Shown piece by piece: positions 19,127-28,697 of a DNA stretch of 64,000 nt. This stretch comes from Mangrovimonas sp. TPBH4. Lineage in GTDB: Bacteria > Bacteroidota > Bacteroidia > Flavobacteriales > Flavobacteriaceae. The DNA is taken from the NCBI RefSeq assembly GCF_001280505.1, contig NZ_LBIO01000040.1:342694-406693 (forward strand), read 5' to 3'. A model generated the notes under the pieces. It did not search any database and was not told the origin of the DNA. It saw only the letters and a program-made list of their open reading frames with translations. The translations under genes and the position numbers were made by a program. Within the stretch, counting starts at the first letter, position 1, and each line of letters begins with the position of its first letter.

Positions 19127-19190
19127 TTTATTTGATAATCAAAATTTAAATGCCTCGATGGCTTGGCGCGAGGCAGTTTATTGTGATACT

Positions 19191-19493
19191 ATGATTTTAA
19201 CTACAACCGATCAAATTGAAGGGCATCCAATTATGGATTATTTGGGAATAGTTTCTGGAGTTTCCACCAGGATGCAAAAGGCTGCTTTTACTTTTAACAT
19301 GGAAAAATATTACCAATCCATGGAAGATAATTTGAATGAAGTCAAAGAAGAGGCCTTTCAACATTTAAGAGATAATGCCCTGAAATTAAAGGCTAATGCC
19401 GTGGTGGGCATAAGATTGGATATTGAAACCTTTCCAAATTCGGCTATTATTGTAGTTTCCGTTACCGGAACTGCAGTTTTGGTGAAGTCCTAA
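19191..19493 (+). CDS. YbjQ-type (DUF74) heavy-metal-binding-like protein
   Basis: I choose ATG at 19191, giving 100 residues, because the family begins MILTTTDQIEGHPI; the frame is open back to 19158. The protein shows the family core DYLGIVSGVS, LRDNALKLKANAVVGIRLD and a final IIVVSVTGTAVLV. YbjQ-like proteins form small pentamers; their metal-binding role is only suggested by fold. It lies 64 bases after rnr. Confidence 0.85.
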   Translation: MILTTTDQIEGHPIMDYLGIVSGVSTRMQKAAFTFNMEKYYQSMEDNLNEVKEEAFQHLRDNALKLKANAVVGIRLDIETFPNSAIIVVSVTGTAVLVKS

Positions 19494-19587
19494 ATATTTT
19501 TCAGAATTGTATTTTTGTACTTCCATTTGTGAATTTGGAAAATCTTATGTTTTCCTTTTTCTAACTTTGTAGAAACAAACATCTTTT

Positions 19588-20262
19588 ATGCTCGATGCTA
19601 TTTTGGCAGCTGTACCTTTCGGTATTATTTTATCTTTTACCATAGGTCCTGTTTTTTTTGTACTGTTGGAAACCAGTGCTACTAAAGGTTTTAAGAGTGC
19701 CCTTATTTTTGATTTGGGTGTCATTTTTGCGGATATTTTGTTCATCCTAGTGGCTTTTTTAAGTACCAATAATTTGATTGACAAGCTAAAGGGCGATCCT
19801 AATTTTTTAGTATTTGGTGGGGTACTGTTGGCTGTTTATGGTTTTATAGCCTTTATAAAAACTTCTAAATCCTTTCGGGAAATTGTAAGGGAATACCATC
19901 GTGTTGAAATCCAGAAAAATTATGGGAAATTGTTTTTAAAAGGTTTCTTGCTCAACTTTATCAACATTGGTGTATTGTTGGGATGGTTGGGCTTTATCAT
20001 TATTGGCAATTCGCTTACCGAAGGAAGGGAAGGACTGTATGTGTTTTTGGGAACTATCTTGGCGGTATATTTTATTGTAGATCTGGTAAAAATTGCGGTA
20101 GCCAAAACACTTCGGAATAAATTAACTCCTCGTTTGATCTTTAAAACGAAGAAAATTGTGGCTTTGGTAATCTTAGGATTCGGGGTTTTATTGTTGCTTC
20201 AAGGCTTCTTTCCGAAGGAAAAGGAATTGATAAAAGATAAATTGGAACAGATCAATCAATAG
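19588..20262 (+). CDS. LysE/RhtB-family exporter
   Basis: The 224-residue membrane protein has about six hydrophobic segments. Its N-terminus IPFGIILSFTIGPVFF-like (here VPFGIILSFTIGPVFFVLLE, core GIILSFTIGPVFF) corresponds to the LysE-family G-x-x-x-G-P motif. The family exports amino acids or similar small solutes; the substrate is not predictable. A bidirectional terminator separates it from the tRNA-Cys gene on the opposite strand. Confidence 0.85.
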   Translation: MLDAILAAVPFGIILSFTIGPVFFVLLETSATKGFKSALIFDLGVIFADILFILVAFLSTNNLIDKLKGDPNFLVFGGVLLAVYGFIAFIKTSKSFREIVREYHRVEIQKNYGKLFLKGFLLNFINIGVLLGWLGFIIIGNSLTEGREGLYVFLGTILAVYFIVDLVKIAVAKTLRNKLTPRLIFKTKKIVALVILGFGVLLLLQGFFPKEKELIKDKLEQINQ

Positions 20263-20271
20263 CCCTAAAAT

Positions 20272-20308
20272 AAAAAAGCCTTAAGAATCATTTTCTTAAG
20301 GCTTTTTT
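20272..20308. terminator. Bidirectional intrinsic terminator
   Basis: AAAAAAGCCTTAAGAA is followed by a short loop and its complement TTCTTAAGGCTTTTTT. The A-run and T-run on both sides allow use in either direction, ending the LysE-family transcript (plus) and the tRNA-Cys transcript (minus). Confidence 0.85.
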
Positions 20309-20309
20309 G

Positions 20310-20380
20310 AGGCGTCTAGCGGATTCGAACCGCTGTACAAGGTTTTGCAGACCTTTGCCTAGCCACTCGGCCAAGACGCC
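20310..20380 (-). tRNA. tRNA-Cys (anticodon GCA)
   Basis: On the minus strand a 71-nt cloverleaf can be drawn. The acceptor stem is GGCGTCT paired with AGACGCC, with discriminator U73, as expected for Cys tRNA. The D-arm is GCC/GGC, the anticodon stem AAGGT/ACCTT with loop CTGCAAA (anticodon GCA), and the T-arm AGCGG-TTCGAAT-CCGCT. The 3' CCA is not encoded. It is a single gene with no second tRNA nearby. Confidence 0.96.
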
Positions 20381-20431
20381 CTGCTTGATGCGGCAAATGT
20401 AAAAAAAATATACGTTTTACACTACTTACAT

Positions 20432-20794
20432 TTATTTTTTTCGTCTTTCTGTCATTTTTATGGTGACCATTTCTACATCGCCACCAATAGGAGGGTTTAA
20501 TTTGCTCACCCAAACCGTAGCTTTGGAGACCATTGGGCTTTCATTAAGGATCCTAACCACAATGCGTTTGGCAACGGTTTCCAATAAATGCGAAGCCTTG
20601 TGCATTTCTTCCCTCACAATTTTGTTTAACAGCACATAATCTACAGTATCTACCAAGTGATCTGTTTGTGCCGAGGTTTGTAAATTGGCCTTAATTTTTA
20701 AATCTACGCGATAATCGCTACCTATTTTGGTTTCTTCCTTTAAGCAACCATGGTGGGCAAATACACGGATGTTTTCAACTTTAATGATTCCCAT
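20432..20794 (-). CDS. folB: Dihydroneopterin aldolase
   Basis: The 120-residue protein cleaves dihydroneopterin to 6-hydroxymethyl-dihydropterin in folate synthesis. It starts with IKVENIRVFAHHGCLKEE, containing the typical HHG-x3-E substrate region. It includes DHLVDTVDYV with the conserved Tyr, HLLETVAKRIV, and the C-terminal VSKLNPP. Length is as usual. It shares its strand with tRNA-Cys, about 50 bases downstream. Confidence 0.93.
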   Translation of the reverse strand: MGIIKVENIRVFAHHGCLKEETKIGSDYRVDLKIKANLQTSAQTDHLVDTVDYVLLNKIVREEMHKASHLLETVAKRIVVRILNESPMVSKATVWVSKLNPPIGGDVEMVTIKMTERRKK

Positions 20795-21019
20795 ATTGCA
20801 AAGGTAAGCGATAAAAACATGGATTGTAAATATAGATTGAAAATATTCCCTTCCATTTTCCTATAAAATAGTATTTGTTATTTGGTTGGAAATAAAGAAG
20901 AAACCTTACGGATTAAGGGCTTTTAGATTACTGTTCATTAATGACATAGTTTCTTTAAATTTGCCTAATTTTGTGGAAAAATTTAAAAGAAAAATTTAGA
21001 GCAATAATTCTGATACTTT

Positions 21020-23029
21020 ATGTCTGAAGATAAGAAATCACTCAATTTTATTGAGCATATCATCGAAGAGGATTTGGCCAATGGTTTGTCGACCGATAAA
21101 CTGCGTTTTAGGTTTCCTCCAGAACCCAATGGCTATTTGCATATTGGGCATACCAAAGCCATTGGTATTAGTTTTGGATTAGGAGAGAGGTACAATGCTC
21201 CTGTTAACCTTCGTTTTGACGATACCAACCCTGTTAAGGAAGAACAGGAATATGTAGACGCCATCAAAAAGGATGTGTCTTGGTTGGGATACCAATGGGC
21301 CAATGAATTGTATTCTTCAGATTATTTCCAGCAGTTGTATGACTGGGCAGTAGCGTTGATTAAAGAAGGAAAGGCTTACGTAGATTCACAGTCTAGCGAA
21401 GCTATGGCTGAACAGAAAGGAACGCCTACACAACCTGGAACCGATAGTCCGTATAGAAACAGATCTGTAGAAGAAAACTTGGATTTGTTTGATCGTATGA
21501 AAAATGGTGAATTCGAGGAAGGTTCTCATGTATTGCGTGCCAAAATCGATATGCAGCATCCAAATATGTTGATGCGTGATCCTATCATGTACCGTATTTT
21601 GAAGAAAGCACATCATAGAACCGGAGATGCTTGGTGCATTTACCCAATGTACGACTGGACACACGGGGAAAGTGATTATTTGGAGCAGATTTCACACTCC
21701 TTATGTTCTTTGGAATTTAAGCCTCATAGAGAGCTTTACAATTGGTTCAAGCATAATGTACACAAGTATCAGCCAGAAGTGCTTCCTATGTTACCAAAAC
21801 AGCGTGAGTTTGCCCGTTTGAACTTGAGTTATACGGTAATGAGCAAGCGTAAATTGCTCAAATTGGTTGAAGATGGTGTTGTAAGTGGATGGGATGATCC
21901 AAGGATGCCGACCATTTCAGGTTTGAGACGTCGTGGTTATACGCCTGCTGCCATCAGACAGTTTATTGAAAAGGTTGGAGTTGCCAAACGTGAGAATGTC
22001 ATTGATGTGTCCTTGTTGGAGTTTTGCGTAAGGGAAGATTTGAACAAAACAGCACCCCGTGTCATGGCGGTTTTAGATCCTGTAAAATTGGTAATAGATA
22101 ATTATCCAGAGGATAAGGAAGAATGGTTGGAAGCTGAAAACAACCCTGAAGATCCAAATGCAGGGTTTAGAAAAGTACCGTTTTCAAGAGAATTATATAT
22201 AGAACGTGACGACTTCAAGGAAGAAGCCAATAGTAAATATTTTAGGCTGAAACTTGGTGGGGAAGTACGTTTGAAAAATGCCTACATCGTTAAAGCGGAA
22301 AGCGTGGTTAAAGACGCCGAAGGTAATATAACTGAAATCCATTGTACATATTCTGAGGATACCTCCAAAAAGGTGAAAGGAACCTTGCATTGGGTATCTG
22401 TAAAACATGCTGTGAAGGTAGAAGTTCGTGAGTACGATCGTTTGTTTAAAAACGAATCTCCAGATGGTGATCAGGATGTGGATTTTATGGAGTTTTTGAA
22501 TCCTGATTCTTTACGAATCATCGAGGCTTATGTAGAACCTAGTTTGAAAGAGGCTCAGATAGGGGATCGTTTTCAATTCCAACGTTTGGGATATTTCAAT
22601 GTGGATGATGATACTTCTGCAGATACTTTAGTATTCAATAAAACTGTGGGATTACGTGATACTTGGGCGAAACAGCAACCCGCTCCAGAACAAAAAGCGC
22701 AAGCTAAACAGCCACAGCAAAGTCAGCCAAAGCGTCCAGCTATTGAAGTTATCAAGCAATTGGGAAAAAAATATACCAATCTTCCAGAAGCGAAGCAATT
22801 GAAAACCAAAGCTGAAATACAAAAATTGGCTAAGGAAGTAAGCTATGAAGATTTGGAACCTTTGTTTGAAACCGCGGTTAAAAAGGTAGGTACGCGTATC
22901 GCGGCCATGTTAACTTTAGGGGTGTTATTGGATGGAGGACTTGAGAAAAATGAAGCTATCGAAGCATTTATCAACAAGGCCCTAGAAGATAAAAATGAAT
23001 TGTTGGTGATGGAAGCCAATATGATTTAA
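21020..23029 (+). CDS. glnS: Glutaminyl-tRNA synthetase with C-terminal appendage
   Basis: The 669-residue class I synthetase has the HIGH motif at H41-H44 ([15 protein letters not shown]) and a KMSKS variant VMSKR at about 273-277. The catalytic core and the two beta-barrel anticodon domains run to about residue 555. A Gln/Pro/Lys-rich linker (about 555-580) then leads to a helical domain of about 90 residues. Typical GlnRS ends near 555, so the tail is extra; it vaguely recalls the YqeY-like tail of some GlnRS. Upstream, TAAATTTG (20956-20963) and TAATTTTG (20966-20973) are candidate -7 elements. Confidence 0.96.
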   Translation: MSEDKKSLNFIEHIIEEDLANGLSTDKLRFRFPPEPNGYLHIGHTKAIGISFGLGERYNAPVNLRFDDTNPVKEEQEYVDAIKKDVSWLGYQWANELYSSDYFQQLYDWAVALIKEGKAYVDSQSSEAMAEQKGTPTQPGTDSPYRNRSVEENLDLFDRMKNGEFEEGSHVLRAKIDMQHPNMLMRDPIMYRILKKAHHRTGDAWCIYPMYDWTHGESDYLEQISHSLCSLEFKPHRELYNWFKHNVHKYQPEVLPMLPKQREFARLNLSYTVMSKRKLLKLVEDGVVSGWDDPRMPTISGLRRRGYTPAAIRQFIEKVGVAKRENVIDVSLLEFCVREDLNKTAPRVMAVLDPVKLVIDNYPEDKEEWLEAENNPEDPNAGFRKVPFSRELYIERDDFKEEANSKYFRLKLGGEVRLKNAYIVKAESVVKDAEGNITEIHCTYSEDTSKKVKGTLHWVSVKHAVKVEVREYDRLFKNESPDGDQDVDFMEFLNPDSLRIIEAYVEPSLKEAQIGDRFQFQRLGYFNVDDDTSADTLVFNKTVGLRDTWAKQQPAPEQKAQAKQPQQSQPKRPAIEVIKQLGKKYTNLPEAKQLKTKAEIQKLAKEVSYEDLEPLFETAVKKVGTRIAAMLTLGVLLDGGLEKNEAIEAFINKALEDKNELLVMEANMI

Positions 23030-23051
23030 GTCTCATAACATATAATATTTT

Positions 23052-23087
23052 AAAAAAGCTTCAAATTTTATAATCTGAAGCTTTTTT
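23052..23087 (+). terminator. Intrinsic terminator after glnS
   Basis: AAAAAAGCTTCA and TGAAGCTTTTTT form a 12-base-pair stem around a 12-base AT-rich loop. It starts 22 bases after the glnS stop. Confidence 0.85.
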
Positions 23088-23164
23088 ATTGTGATATTAT
23101 CATATTTGGTAATAAATATTTGCAATTTCATTATATTTATGATACTAACTAAATCAAATTAAGT

Positions 23165-23647
23165 ATGGAATTTAATATTTTGGCACTTGTTGTTGCAGCG
23201 GCTTCCACTTTGGTGGTTGGTGCTATTTGGTACAATCCAAAAGTATTTGGTACTGCTTGGATGAAAGCTGCAGATATGACCGAGGAAAAAATGAAAGGCG
23301 CGAACATGGCCAAGATTTTTGGTCTGGCATTGTTATTTGCATTTTTTATTGCAGCTACCTTACGTGCATTGGTTGTACATCAATCGGGAGTTTTTAGCTT
23401 GATTGAAGGTGATGTAGACGGCGCTCTGCCATCCTATGCGGCATTTATGAACGATTACGGAAGTTCTTTTAGGACTTTTAAACACGGGGTGCTTCATGGA
23501 TTTATAACAGGGATTACCATGGCTTTGCCAATCATTGGCACCAATGCTCTATTTGAACGTAAAAGTGCCAAATACATTTTTATAAATAGTGGCTTTTGGA
23601 TTGTCTGTATGATGATTATGGGAGGTATTATTTGTGCTTGGGAATAG
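23165..23647 (+). CDS. DUF1761 family membrane protein
   Basis: The 160-residue protein has four likely membrane helices and the family N-terminal pattern VVGAIWYNPKVFGTAWMK. Central GVLHGFITGITMALPIIG and C-terminal GFWIVCMMIMGGIICAW segments also fit. Function is unknown. It stands alone between two intrinsic terminators. Confidence 0.8.
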   Translation: MEFNILALVVAAASTLVVGAIWYNPKVFGTAWMKAADMTEEKMKGANMAKIFGLALLFAFFIAATLRALVVHQSGVFSLIEGDVDGALPSYAAFMNDYGSSFRTFKHGVLHGFITGITMALPIIGTNALFERKSAKYIFINSGFWIVCMMIMGGIICAWE

Positions 23648-23667
23648 TTTGTAACAAATCACATAAT

Positions 23668-23698
23668 AAAAAGACTGACAGTATTGTTCAGTCTTTTT
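23668..23698 (+). terminator. Intrinsic terminator after the DUF1761 gene
   Basis: AAAAAGACTGA pairs with TCAGTCTTTTT around a nine-base loop, followed by more T residues. It ends only 11 bases before the next gene's TTG start, so that gene either has its promoter within the hairpin or depends on read-through. Confidence 0.8.
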
Positions 23699-23709
23699 CT
23701 TTTTAAACA

Positions 23710-24861
23710 TTGATTGATTTTAAAATTTATAGTTCGGTAGCAGAATTGCCCAAAAGTTGGGATCCATTGGTGGGTCACGATATCTTTTTACAGGAAGCGT
23801 ACCTAAAAGCATTGGAAAAAGCTTCACCAAGCAATATTACCTGGTATTATGTTGGCTTTTTTATTGAAGAAGAGTTGGTAGGCGTTGTAATATTTCAAAG
23901 GGTACAGTTGTATTTGGAAGACATTTTTAGGAATCCAGACGACCATTGTTTGGAACAACGTTTTAAAAATATGGTGTCAAAGGTTTTAAAGGGAAATGTG
24001 CTTGTGGTTGGTAATTTGATGCATACTGGCCAACATGGTATTTATTTCAACGATGCTATAAACGGAGGGGAAAAGATAGAGGTCATTTTTAAGGCACTTA
24101 CAACACTTCAAAATAGAATCAAGCAGCAATCGGGAAAAAAGATTAGGCTATGGCTTTTTAAAGATTTTTTTGAAACCGATCCTATCCATAAGCAACTGTC
24201 TTTATTTGAAAGTTATGATATTTCTAAGGTTTCCGCCCAACCTAATATGTTGATGAATGTTCGAGCCAATTGGCAAAGTATGGATGATTATGTGGCTAGT
24301 TTAAATAAAAAATACAGAAGACGTTATAGGACAGCCAAAAAGAAATCCAATGGCATTATTACTAAAGAGTTGACGCTTGAAGAGATTGAAAACTTTTCGG
24401 AAACACTATATGCATTGTACAAGAATGTTTCGGATAATGCCAAGATCAACACCTTTATCCTTCCTAAAAATCATTTATATAGTTTAAAAAAACACTTGAA
24501 GGAACAATTTCGGGTGATCGGCTATTTTTTGGAAGATACATTAGTAGGTTTTTATTCGCTGATACTGAACAAAGAGATTTTGGAAACCTATTTTCTAGGA
24601 TACGATAGCGAGCATCAATATGAAAATCAGTTGTATTTGAATATGTTGTATGACATGGCCCAATTCGGGATTGAAAATTCCTTTAAAACCATTGCTTATT
24701 GTAGGACGGCCATGGAAATTAAAAGTTCTGTGGGCGCCAAAGCCATTCCTATGAGTATGTATATGAAACATACCAATGGACTTTTAAATGTACTATTGCA
24801 ACAAATTTTTAAGTTGATGAATCCTTCAAGACAATGGGAGGAACGCCATCCCTTTCGTTAA
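23710..24861 (+). CDS. GNAT / FemAB-like acyltransferase
   Basis: The 383-residue soluble protein resembles the BioF2-like (Acetyltransf_6/FemAB-type) double-GNAT group. It has a central basic patch LNKKYRRRYRTAKKKSNG (about 197-214) and a late GFYSLILNKEILETYFLGYD segment. The TTG at 23710 is the only usable upstream start, since an in-frame TAA lies at 23704-23706. Substrates in this group include lipids and peptidoglycan precursors; none can be assigned here. Confidence 0.65.
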   Translation: MIDFKIYSSVAELPKSWDPLVGHDIFLQEAYLKALEKASPSNITWYYVGFFIEEELVGVVIFQRVQLYLEDIFRNPDDHCLEQRFKNMVSKVLKGNVLVVGNLMHTGQHGIYFNDAINGGEKIEVIFKALTTLQNRIKQQSGKKIRLWLFKDFFETDPIHKQLSLFESYDISKVSAQPNMLMNVRANWQSMDDYVASLNKKYRRRYRTAKKKSNGIITKELTLEEIENFSETLYALYKNVSDNAKINTFILPKNHLYSLKKHLKEQFRVIGYFLEDTLVGFYSLILNKEILETYFLGYDSEHQYENQLYLNMLYDMAQFGIENSFKTIAYCRTAMEIKSSVGAKAIPMSMYMKHTNGLLNVLLQQIFKLMNPSRQWEERHPFR

Positions 24862-24914
24862 TAAATCTTTTCTTCAGCTCTTAAATTTCGTAACTTAAGG
24901 GAAAAATAGGAACG

Positions 24915-25118
24915 ATGAAGAATGTACATGAATTGCTGACCAAAATTGCGGATATCACCCGAGAGATTGAAACCGATTACCCTGAGGTTTATAAATATTT
25001 GAACGAAAATCCCATGACCATTCCCAACATGGAACATCCATCGGTAGATGAAACCGAATTGAAGGAATATTTGGCCAGTTTGGAGACGCTTTTGGAGAAA
25101 TATAAGAAAGACCAATAA
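24915..25118 (+). CDS. Small acidic helical protein of unknown function
   Basis: The product is 67 residues and acidic, with two predicted helices (MKNVHELLTKIADITREI at the N-terminus and ELKEYLASLETLLEKYKK at the C-terminus) around a Pro-containing loop (NENPMTIPNM). It has no signal peptide. It has its own terminator directly after the stop. The composition and codon use are gene-like. Confidence 0.7.
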   Translation: MKNVHELLTKIADITREIETDYPEVYKYLNENPMTIPNMEHPSVDETELKEYLASLETLLEKYKKDQ

Positions 25119-25150
25119 AAAAGCCCCAAACGTTTGTTATGGGGCTTTAA
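25117..25150. terminator. Bidirectional intrinsic terminator
   Basis: AAAGCCCCA and TGGGGCTTT flank a short loop, with A- and T-rich flanks. It lies between the small acidic protein gene (plus) and the SPFH gene (minus). Confidence 0.8.
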
Positions 25151-25169
25151 ATTAAGTTTAGCAAATTAG

Positions 25170-26099
25170 TTATTCTCCTTTGCTTTTGTTTTTGGCTTCT
25201 TTCATAGCTTCACCAATTTGGTTACTGGCCGTAAAACTGGCAACCATTTCATTCAGCATATTACTTCCTGCCTGTGGCACGTTAGGTAACAGGATCAAGT
25301 TACTATTGGTTTCTTCACCTAAGGATTGTAAGGTATCGTAGTGTTGGGTTACCACGATCAAGGCAGAAGCTTCCTGTGAATTGATACCAACACGATTCAA
25401 AACTTCTACAGATTCTTCCAAACCTCTGGCAATTTCACGACGCTGGTCGGCAATACCTTGTCCTTGTAAACGCTTGCTTTCAGCTTCGGCTTTAGCTTTT
25501 TCCACGATTAAGATACGTTGCGCATCCCCTTCGTACTGCGCTGCTGTTTTTTCACGTTCTGCAGCATTAATACGGTTCATGGCAGCCTTTACTTGAGCAT
25601 CTGGATCAATATCGGTTACCAAGGTTTTAATGATGTCAAAACCATAGTCCAACATGGCATCATTCAATTCTGCTTTTACAGCTAGGGCTATATCATCCTT
25701 TTTTACAAAGACGTCGTCCAATTTCATTTTTGGAACTTCGGCACGTACCACGTCGAATACGTAAGAAGTGATTTGCTCATGGGGATAATCCAATTTATAA
25801 AAGGCATCATACACTTTATCGCGAATTACTTTGTATTGAACAGACACTTTTAAGCGCACAAATACATCATCCAAAGTTTTGGTTTCCACGATTACATCCA
25901 ATTGTTGGATCTTTAAGCTTAAGCGCCCTGCAACTCTATCCACCAATGGAATTTTTAGCTGAAGTCCAGAGTGCCTGATGCTTTGAAACTTACCAAAACG
26001 CTCAATGATAACGGCGGTTTGTTGTTTAACGATAAAGAGAGCTGAGATTAAAATTACGACTCCAAAAAAGAGAATCGGAACTAGGATAAATTGTCCCAT
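25170..26099 (-). CDS. SPFH / band 7 (stomatin-like) membrane protein
   Basis: The 309-residue protein has one N-terminal membrane anchor (about 3-24) followed by the SPFH domain (about 25-190; VKQQTAVIIERFGKF) and a helical coiled-coil stretch rich in Ala/Glu (about 185-235; AEREKTAAQYEGDAQRI). This is the stomatin/paraslipin (QmcA-like) layout. Such proteins oligomerise in membranes and often act with NfeD or proteases; no NfeD gene is adjacent. Confidence 0.92.
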   Translation of the reverse strand: MGQFILVPILFFGVVILISALFIVKQQTAVIIERFGKFQSIRHSGLQLKIPLVDRVAGRLSLKIQQLDVIVETKTLDDVFVRLKVSVQYKVIRDKVYDAFYKLDYPHEQITSYVFDVVRAEVPKMKLDDVFVKKDDIALAVKAELNDAMLDYGFDIIKTLVTDIDPDAQVKAAMNRINAAEREKTAAQYEGDAQRILIVEKAKAEAESKRLQGQGIADQRREIARGLEESVEVLNRVGINSQEASALIVVTQHYDTLQSLGEETNSNLILLPNVPQAGSNMLNEMVASFTASNQIGEAMKEAKNKSKGE

Positions 26100-26246
26100 G
26101 ATAAATTTTTTAAGGTTAATTATTTAATGATTACTAAATTAAGCTTATTTTGCCCGTAAGAATTATATTTCGACAATAATTACGGCAATCTAAGTGCTAT
26201 TTTTTATTAAAATGAGTTGGATTGTTGATACCCTGATAATTATATT

Positions 26247-26933
26247 ATGAAGCACAACAACTTTATCTTATTAGTAGTCTTTTGTATTGGTTTTGTTACA
26301 ACCTCTCTGGCGCAGCACAAACGTTATAAAATAAAAAATGGGATAGGCATCCATGGAGGGATTACCCAGTTTGATATTCTTACTGATAATTTCGAAACAA
26401 GTTCTTCAACGGGTTGGATTGGAGGTTTGAGCGCTACAGTTGATTTGCCACACAAATGGTATACGGTAAGTTATAACGTTCATTTATCCGAAAACAAAGT
26501 GAATGTTATTGGAGGGGCTTTACCATTGGTATTTCAAGAGGAAGAAATTGAATATAAAATGTTTACGGCACAGGTGTCCTTTTTGTTCCATGCGAAAATT
26601 GTGGAGGATTATATCACGGCAGATTTTGGACCTATGATTCAATACAACAGTGAGCTGGAATTAGAGGACGATTCACAGGAAAACTATTTTATTAAAGGAT
26701 ACAATAATGTTTTGGCCAGTGATATCACCGATATTTCCAAATTCAATGTGAATGGTGCTGTGGGATTGTCTGCTGGTTTTCCAGGTTTTAAATTACGTGG
26801 GCAATATATTTACGGGTTTACCAACATGTTAAACAAACTCAACAATAATAACGATATTGATACTTTGGGAGGGGATTCCAAATTTAAAGGACATCAATCT
26901 ATGTTTGTGTTTACAGCGATGATTCTGTTTTAA
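26247..26933 (+). CDS. Outer-membrane beta-barrel protein
   Basis: The 228-residue product has a signal peptide (FILLVVFCIGFVTTSLAQ, cleaved about residue 22) and alternating hydrophobic/polar strands ending in an aromatic C-terminus (SMFVFTAMILF), as expected of an outer-membrane barrel of about eight strands. GIGIHGGITQFD at the N-terminus is typical of Bacteroidota porin-like barrels. Function unknown. Confidence 0.75.
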   Translation: MKHNNFILLVVFCIGFVTTSLAQHKRYKIKNGIGIHGGITQFDILTDNFETSSSTGWIGGLSATVDLPHKWYTVSYNVHLSENKVNVIGGALPLVFQEEEIEYKMFTAQVSFLFHAKIVEDYITADFGPMIQYNSELELEDDSQENYFIKGYNNVLASDITDISKFNVNGAVGLSAGFPGFKLRGQYIYGFTNMLNKLNNNNDIDTLGGDSKFKGHQSMFVFTAMILF

Positions 26934-26953
26934 ACATATACTTCTTAAACACG

Positions 26954-26981
26954 AAAAGCGAGCTTTATAGCTCGCTTTTTT
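26954..26981. terminator. Bidirectional intrinsic terminator
   Basis: AAAAGCGAGCT and AGCTCGCTTTT form an 11-base-pair stem with loop TTAT. It separates the plus-strand barrel gene from the convergent gltX. Confidence 0.88.
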
Positions 26982-26997
26982 GTTTTGTGATATTCTT

Positions 26998-28509
26998 TTA
27001 TAAAGTTGCTATCAACTTTTCAATTCTGGAAACTGATTCGTTTTTGCCAATTAGGTACATGATTTCAAAAACATCAGGTCCCTGTAATTCTCCAACAAGG
27101 GCAATACGCAATGGCATCATTACTTTGCCAAAACCAATTTCTTTGGACGTGATCCATCCTTTAATGGTATTTTGAAGCCTTTCTGCCGTAAAATCTTCCA
27201 CACTGCTTACCTGGGTCAACAATTCTACCATTAAGGCCTTAGTATCGTCTTTAATGGCTTTTTTATAGGCTTTTTGGTCATAGCTCTCTGGAGATACAAA
27301 GAAATAGCTTCCCAACTGCCAAAAGTCACCAACAAAGGTGGCGCGTTCTTTAATCAAACCTATTACCAAAGAAATATAGTTGACGTCAATATCAGCCAAT
27401 TCTTCTCTGCTTGCTTTAAATGTTGCTGCCAAATCATCGTTATGTTGGTCTTGCATGTAATGATGGTTGAACCATTTAATTTTGTCCGGATCAAAACGGG
27501 CGCCCGCTTTATTCACACGACTTAGTTCGAACGCATTGGTCAATTCTTCAAGACTGAAAATTTCCTGTTCGGTACCTGGATTCCATCCCAAGAACGCCAA
27601 AAAATTGATCATTGCTTCTGGGAAGTAACCATCTTCTTTATAACCTCTAGAGATTTCCTGTGACGCTGGATCTAGCCATTGCAATGGAAATACAGGGAAT
27701 CCTAATTTATCGCCATCGCGCTTGCTCAATTTCCCTTTTCCGGTAGGTTTTAAAATCAATGGCAAGTGAGCAAATTCCGGTGCGTCCCAACCAAAGGCTT
27801 TATACAATAACACATGAAGTGCCAAGGAAGGTAACCATTCTTCACCACGAATGACATGGGTGATTTCCATTAAATGATCATCCACAATGTTTGCCAAGTG
27901 ATAGGTTGGCATCCCGTCGCTTTTGAACAAAATTTTATCGTCTAAAATATTGGTATCAATGGTCATATTGCCACGCACAATATCTGTAAGGTGCAAAGTT
28001 TCATCTTGTGGCGATTTAAAACGAATCACATAAGGATCACCAGCTTCCAATTTAGCCTGTACTTCCTCTTCTGAAAGTGAAAGTGAGTTACTTAATTTTA
28101 AACGGTTGTGCCAATTGTAGATAAAGGTCTTTCCTTTTTCTTCGTGCTCTTTTCTATGGAAATCCAAAGATTCTGCCGTATCAAATGCGTAGTAGGCATT
28201 TCCGGAGGCAATCAGTTCTTCGGCATAAGCTTTGTATAAATGTTTGCGTTCACTTTGACGATAAGGACCAAACTTTTCATTTTTACCTGGACCTTCATCA
28301 AAGGGAATGTTACACCAGTTAAGGGCATCTACTATGTATTGTTCGGCACCTTCCACATAGCGGTTTTGGTCGGTGTCCTCAATTCTCAATACAAAGGTTC
28401 CATTGTGTTTTTTTGCAAATAAATAGTTGAATAGGGCGGTGCGAACCCCTCCAATATGTAAAGGCCCCGTGGGGCTAGGGGCAAATCGTACGCGAACTTC
28501 TTTGGTCAT
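26998..28509 (-). CDS. gltX: Glutamyl-tRNA synthetase
   Basis: The 503-residue class I synthetase charges tRNA-Glu. The HIGH-type motif is PSPTGPLHIGG (H18-G21) and the KMSKS-type motif KLSKRDGD near residue 260. A short insertion after KLSKRDGD (GFPVFPLQW) is as seen in Bacteroidota enzymes. A separate glnS in this window indicates that Gln-tRNA is made directly, so GltX is presumably discriminating for tRNA-Glu. Confidence 0.97.
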   Translation of the reverse strand: MTKEVRVRFAPSPTGPLHIGGVRTALFNYLFAKKHNGTFVLRIEDTDQNRYVEGAEQYIVDALNWCNIPFDEGPGKNEKFGPYRQSERKHLYKAYAEELIASGNAYYAFDTAESLDFHRKEHEEKGKTFIYNWHNRLKLSNSLSLSEEEVQAKLEAGDPYVIRFKSPQDETLHLTDIVRGNMTIDTNILDDKILFKSDGMPTYHLANIVDDHLMEITHVIRGEEWLPSLALHVLLYKAFGWDAPEFAHLPLILKPTGKGKLSKRDGDKLGFPVFPLQWLDPASQEISRGYKEDGYFPEAMINFLAFLGWNPGTEQEIFSLEELTNAFELSRVNKAGARFDPDKIKWFNHHYMQDQHNDDLAATFKASREELADIDVNYISLVIGLIKERATFVGDFWQLGSYFFVSPESYDQKAYKKAIKDDTKALMVELLTQVSSVEDFTAERLQNTIKGWITSKEIGFGKVMMPLRIALVGELQGPDVFEIMYLIGKNESVSRIEKLIATL

Positions 28510-28697
28510 GTTTTGTAAATTTGTTGCAAAGATAGATTGATATCGTGTAAGATAAAAGTAGTTTGATGAAAAGACTTGTTGTGATTTTGATAGAACGGAT
28601 TTTAAGTTGAAATCATCGACTTTAACAGAATGTTATTACTTTCGTCTAATTACAGCTAAAAATAAAATTGTAGATTAGTAAGTCAATCCCATTCCAC

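Noticed and set aside
20310..20380. tRNA-Cys as an integration site for a mobile element
   Set aside because: Both sides hold ordinary housekeeping genes (LysE-family exporter, folB) and no direct repeat of the tRNA end was seen.
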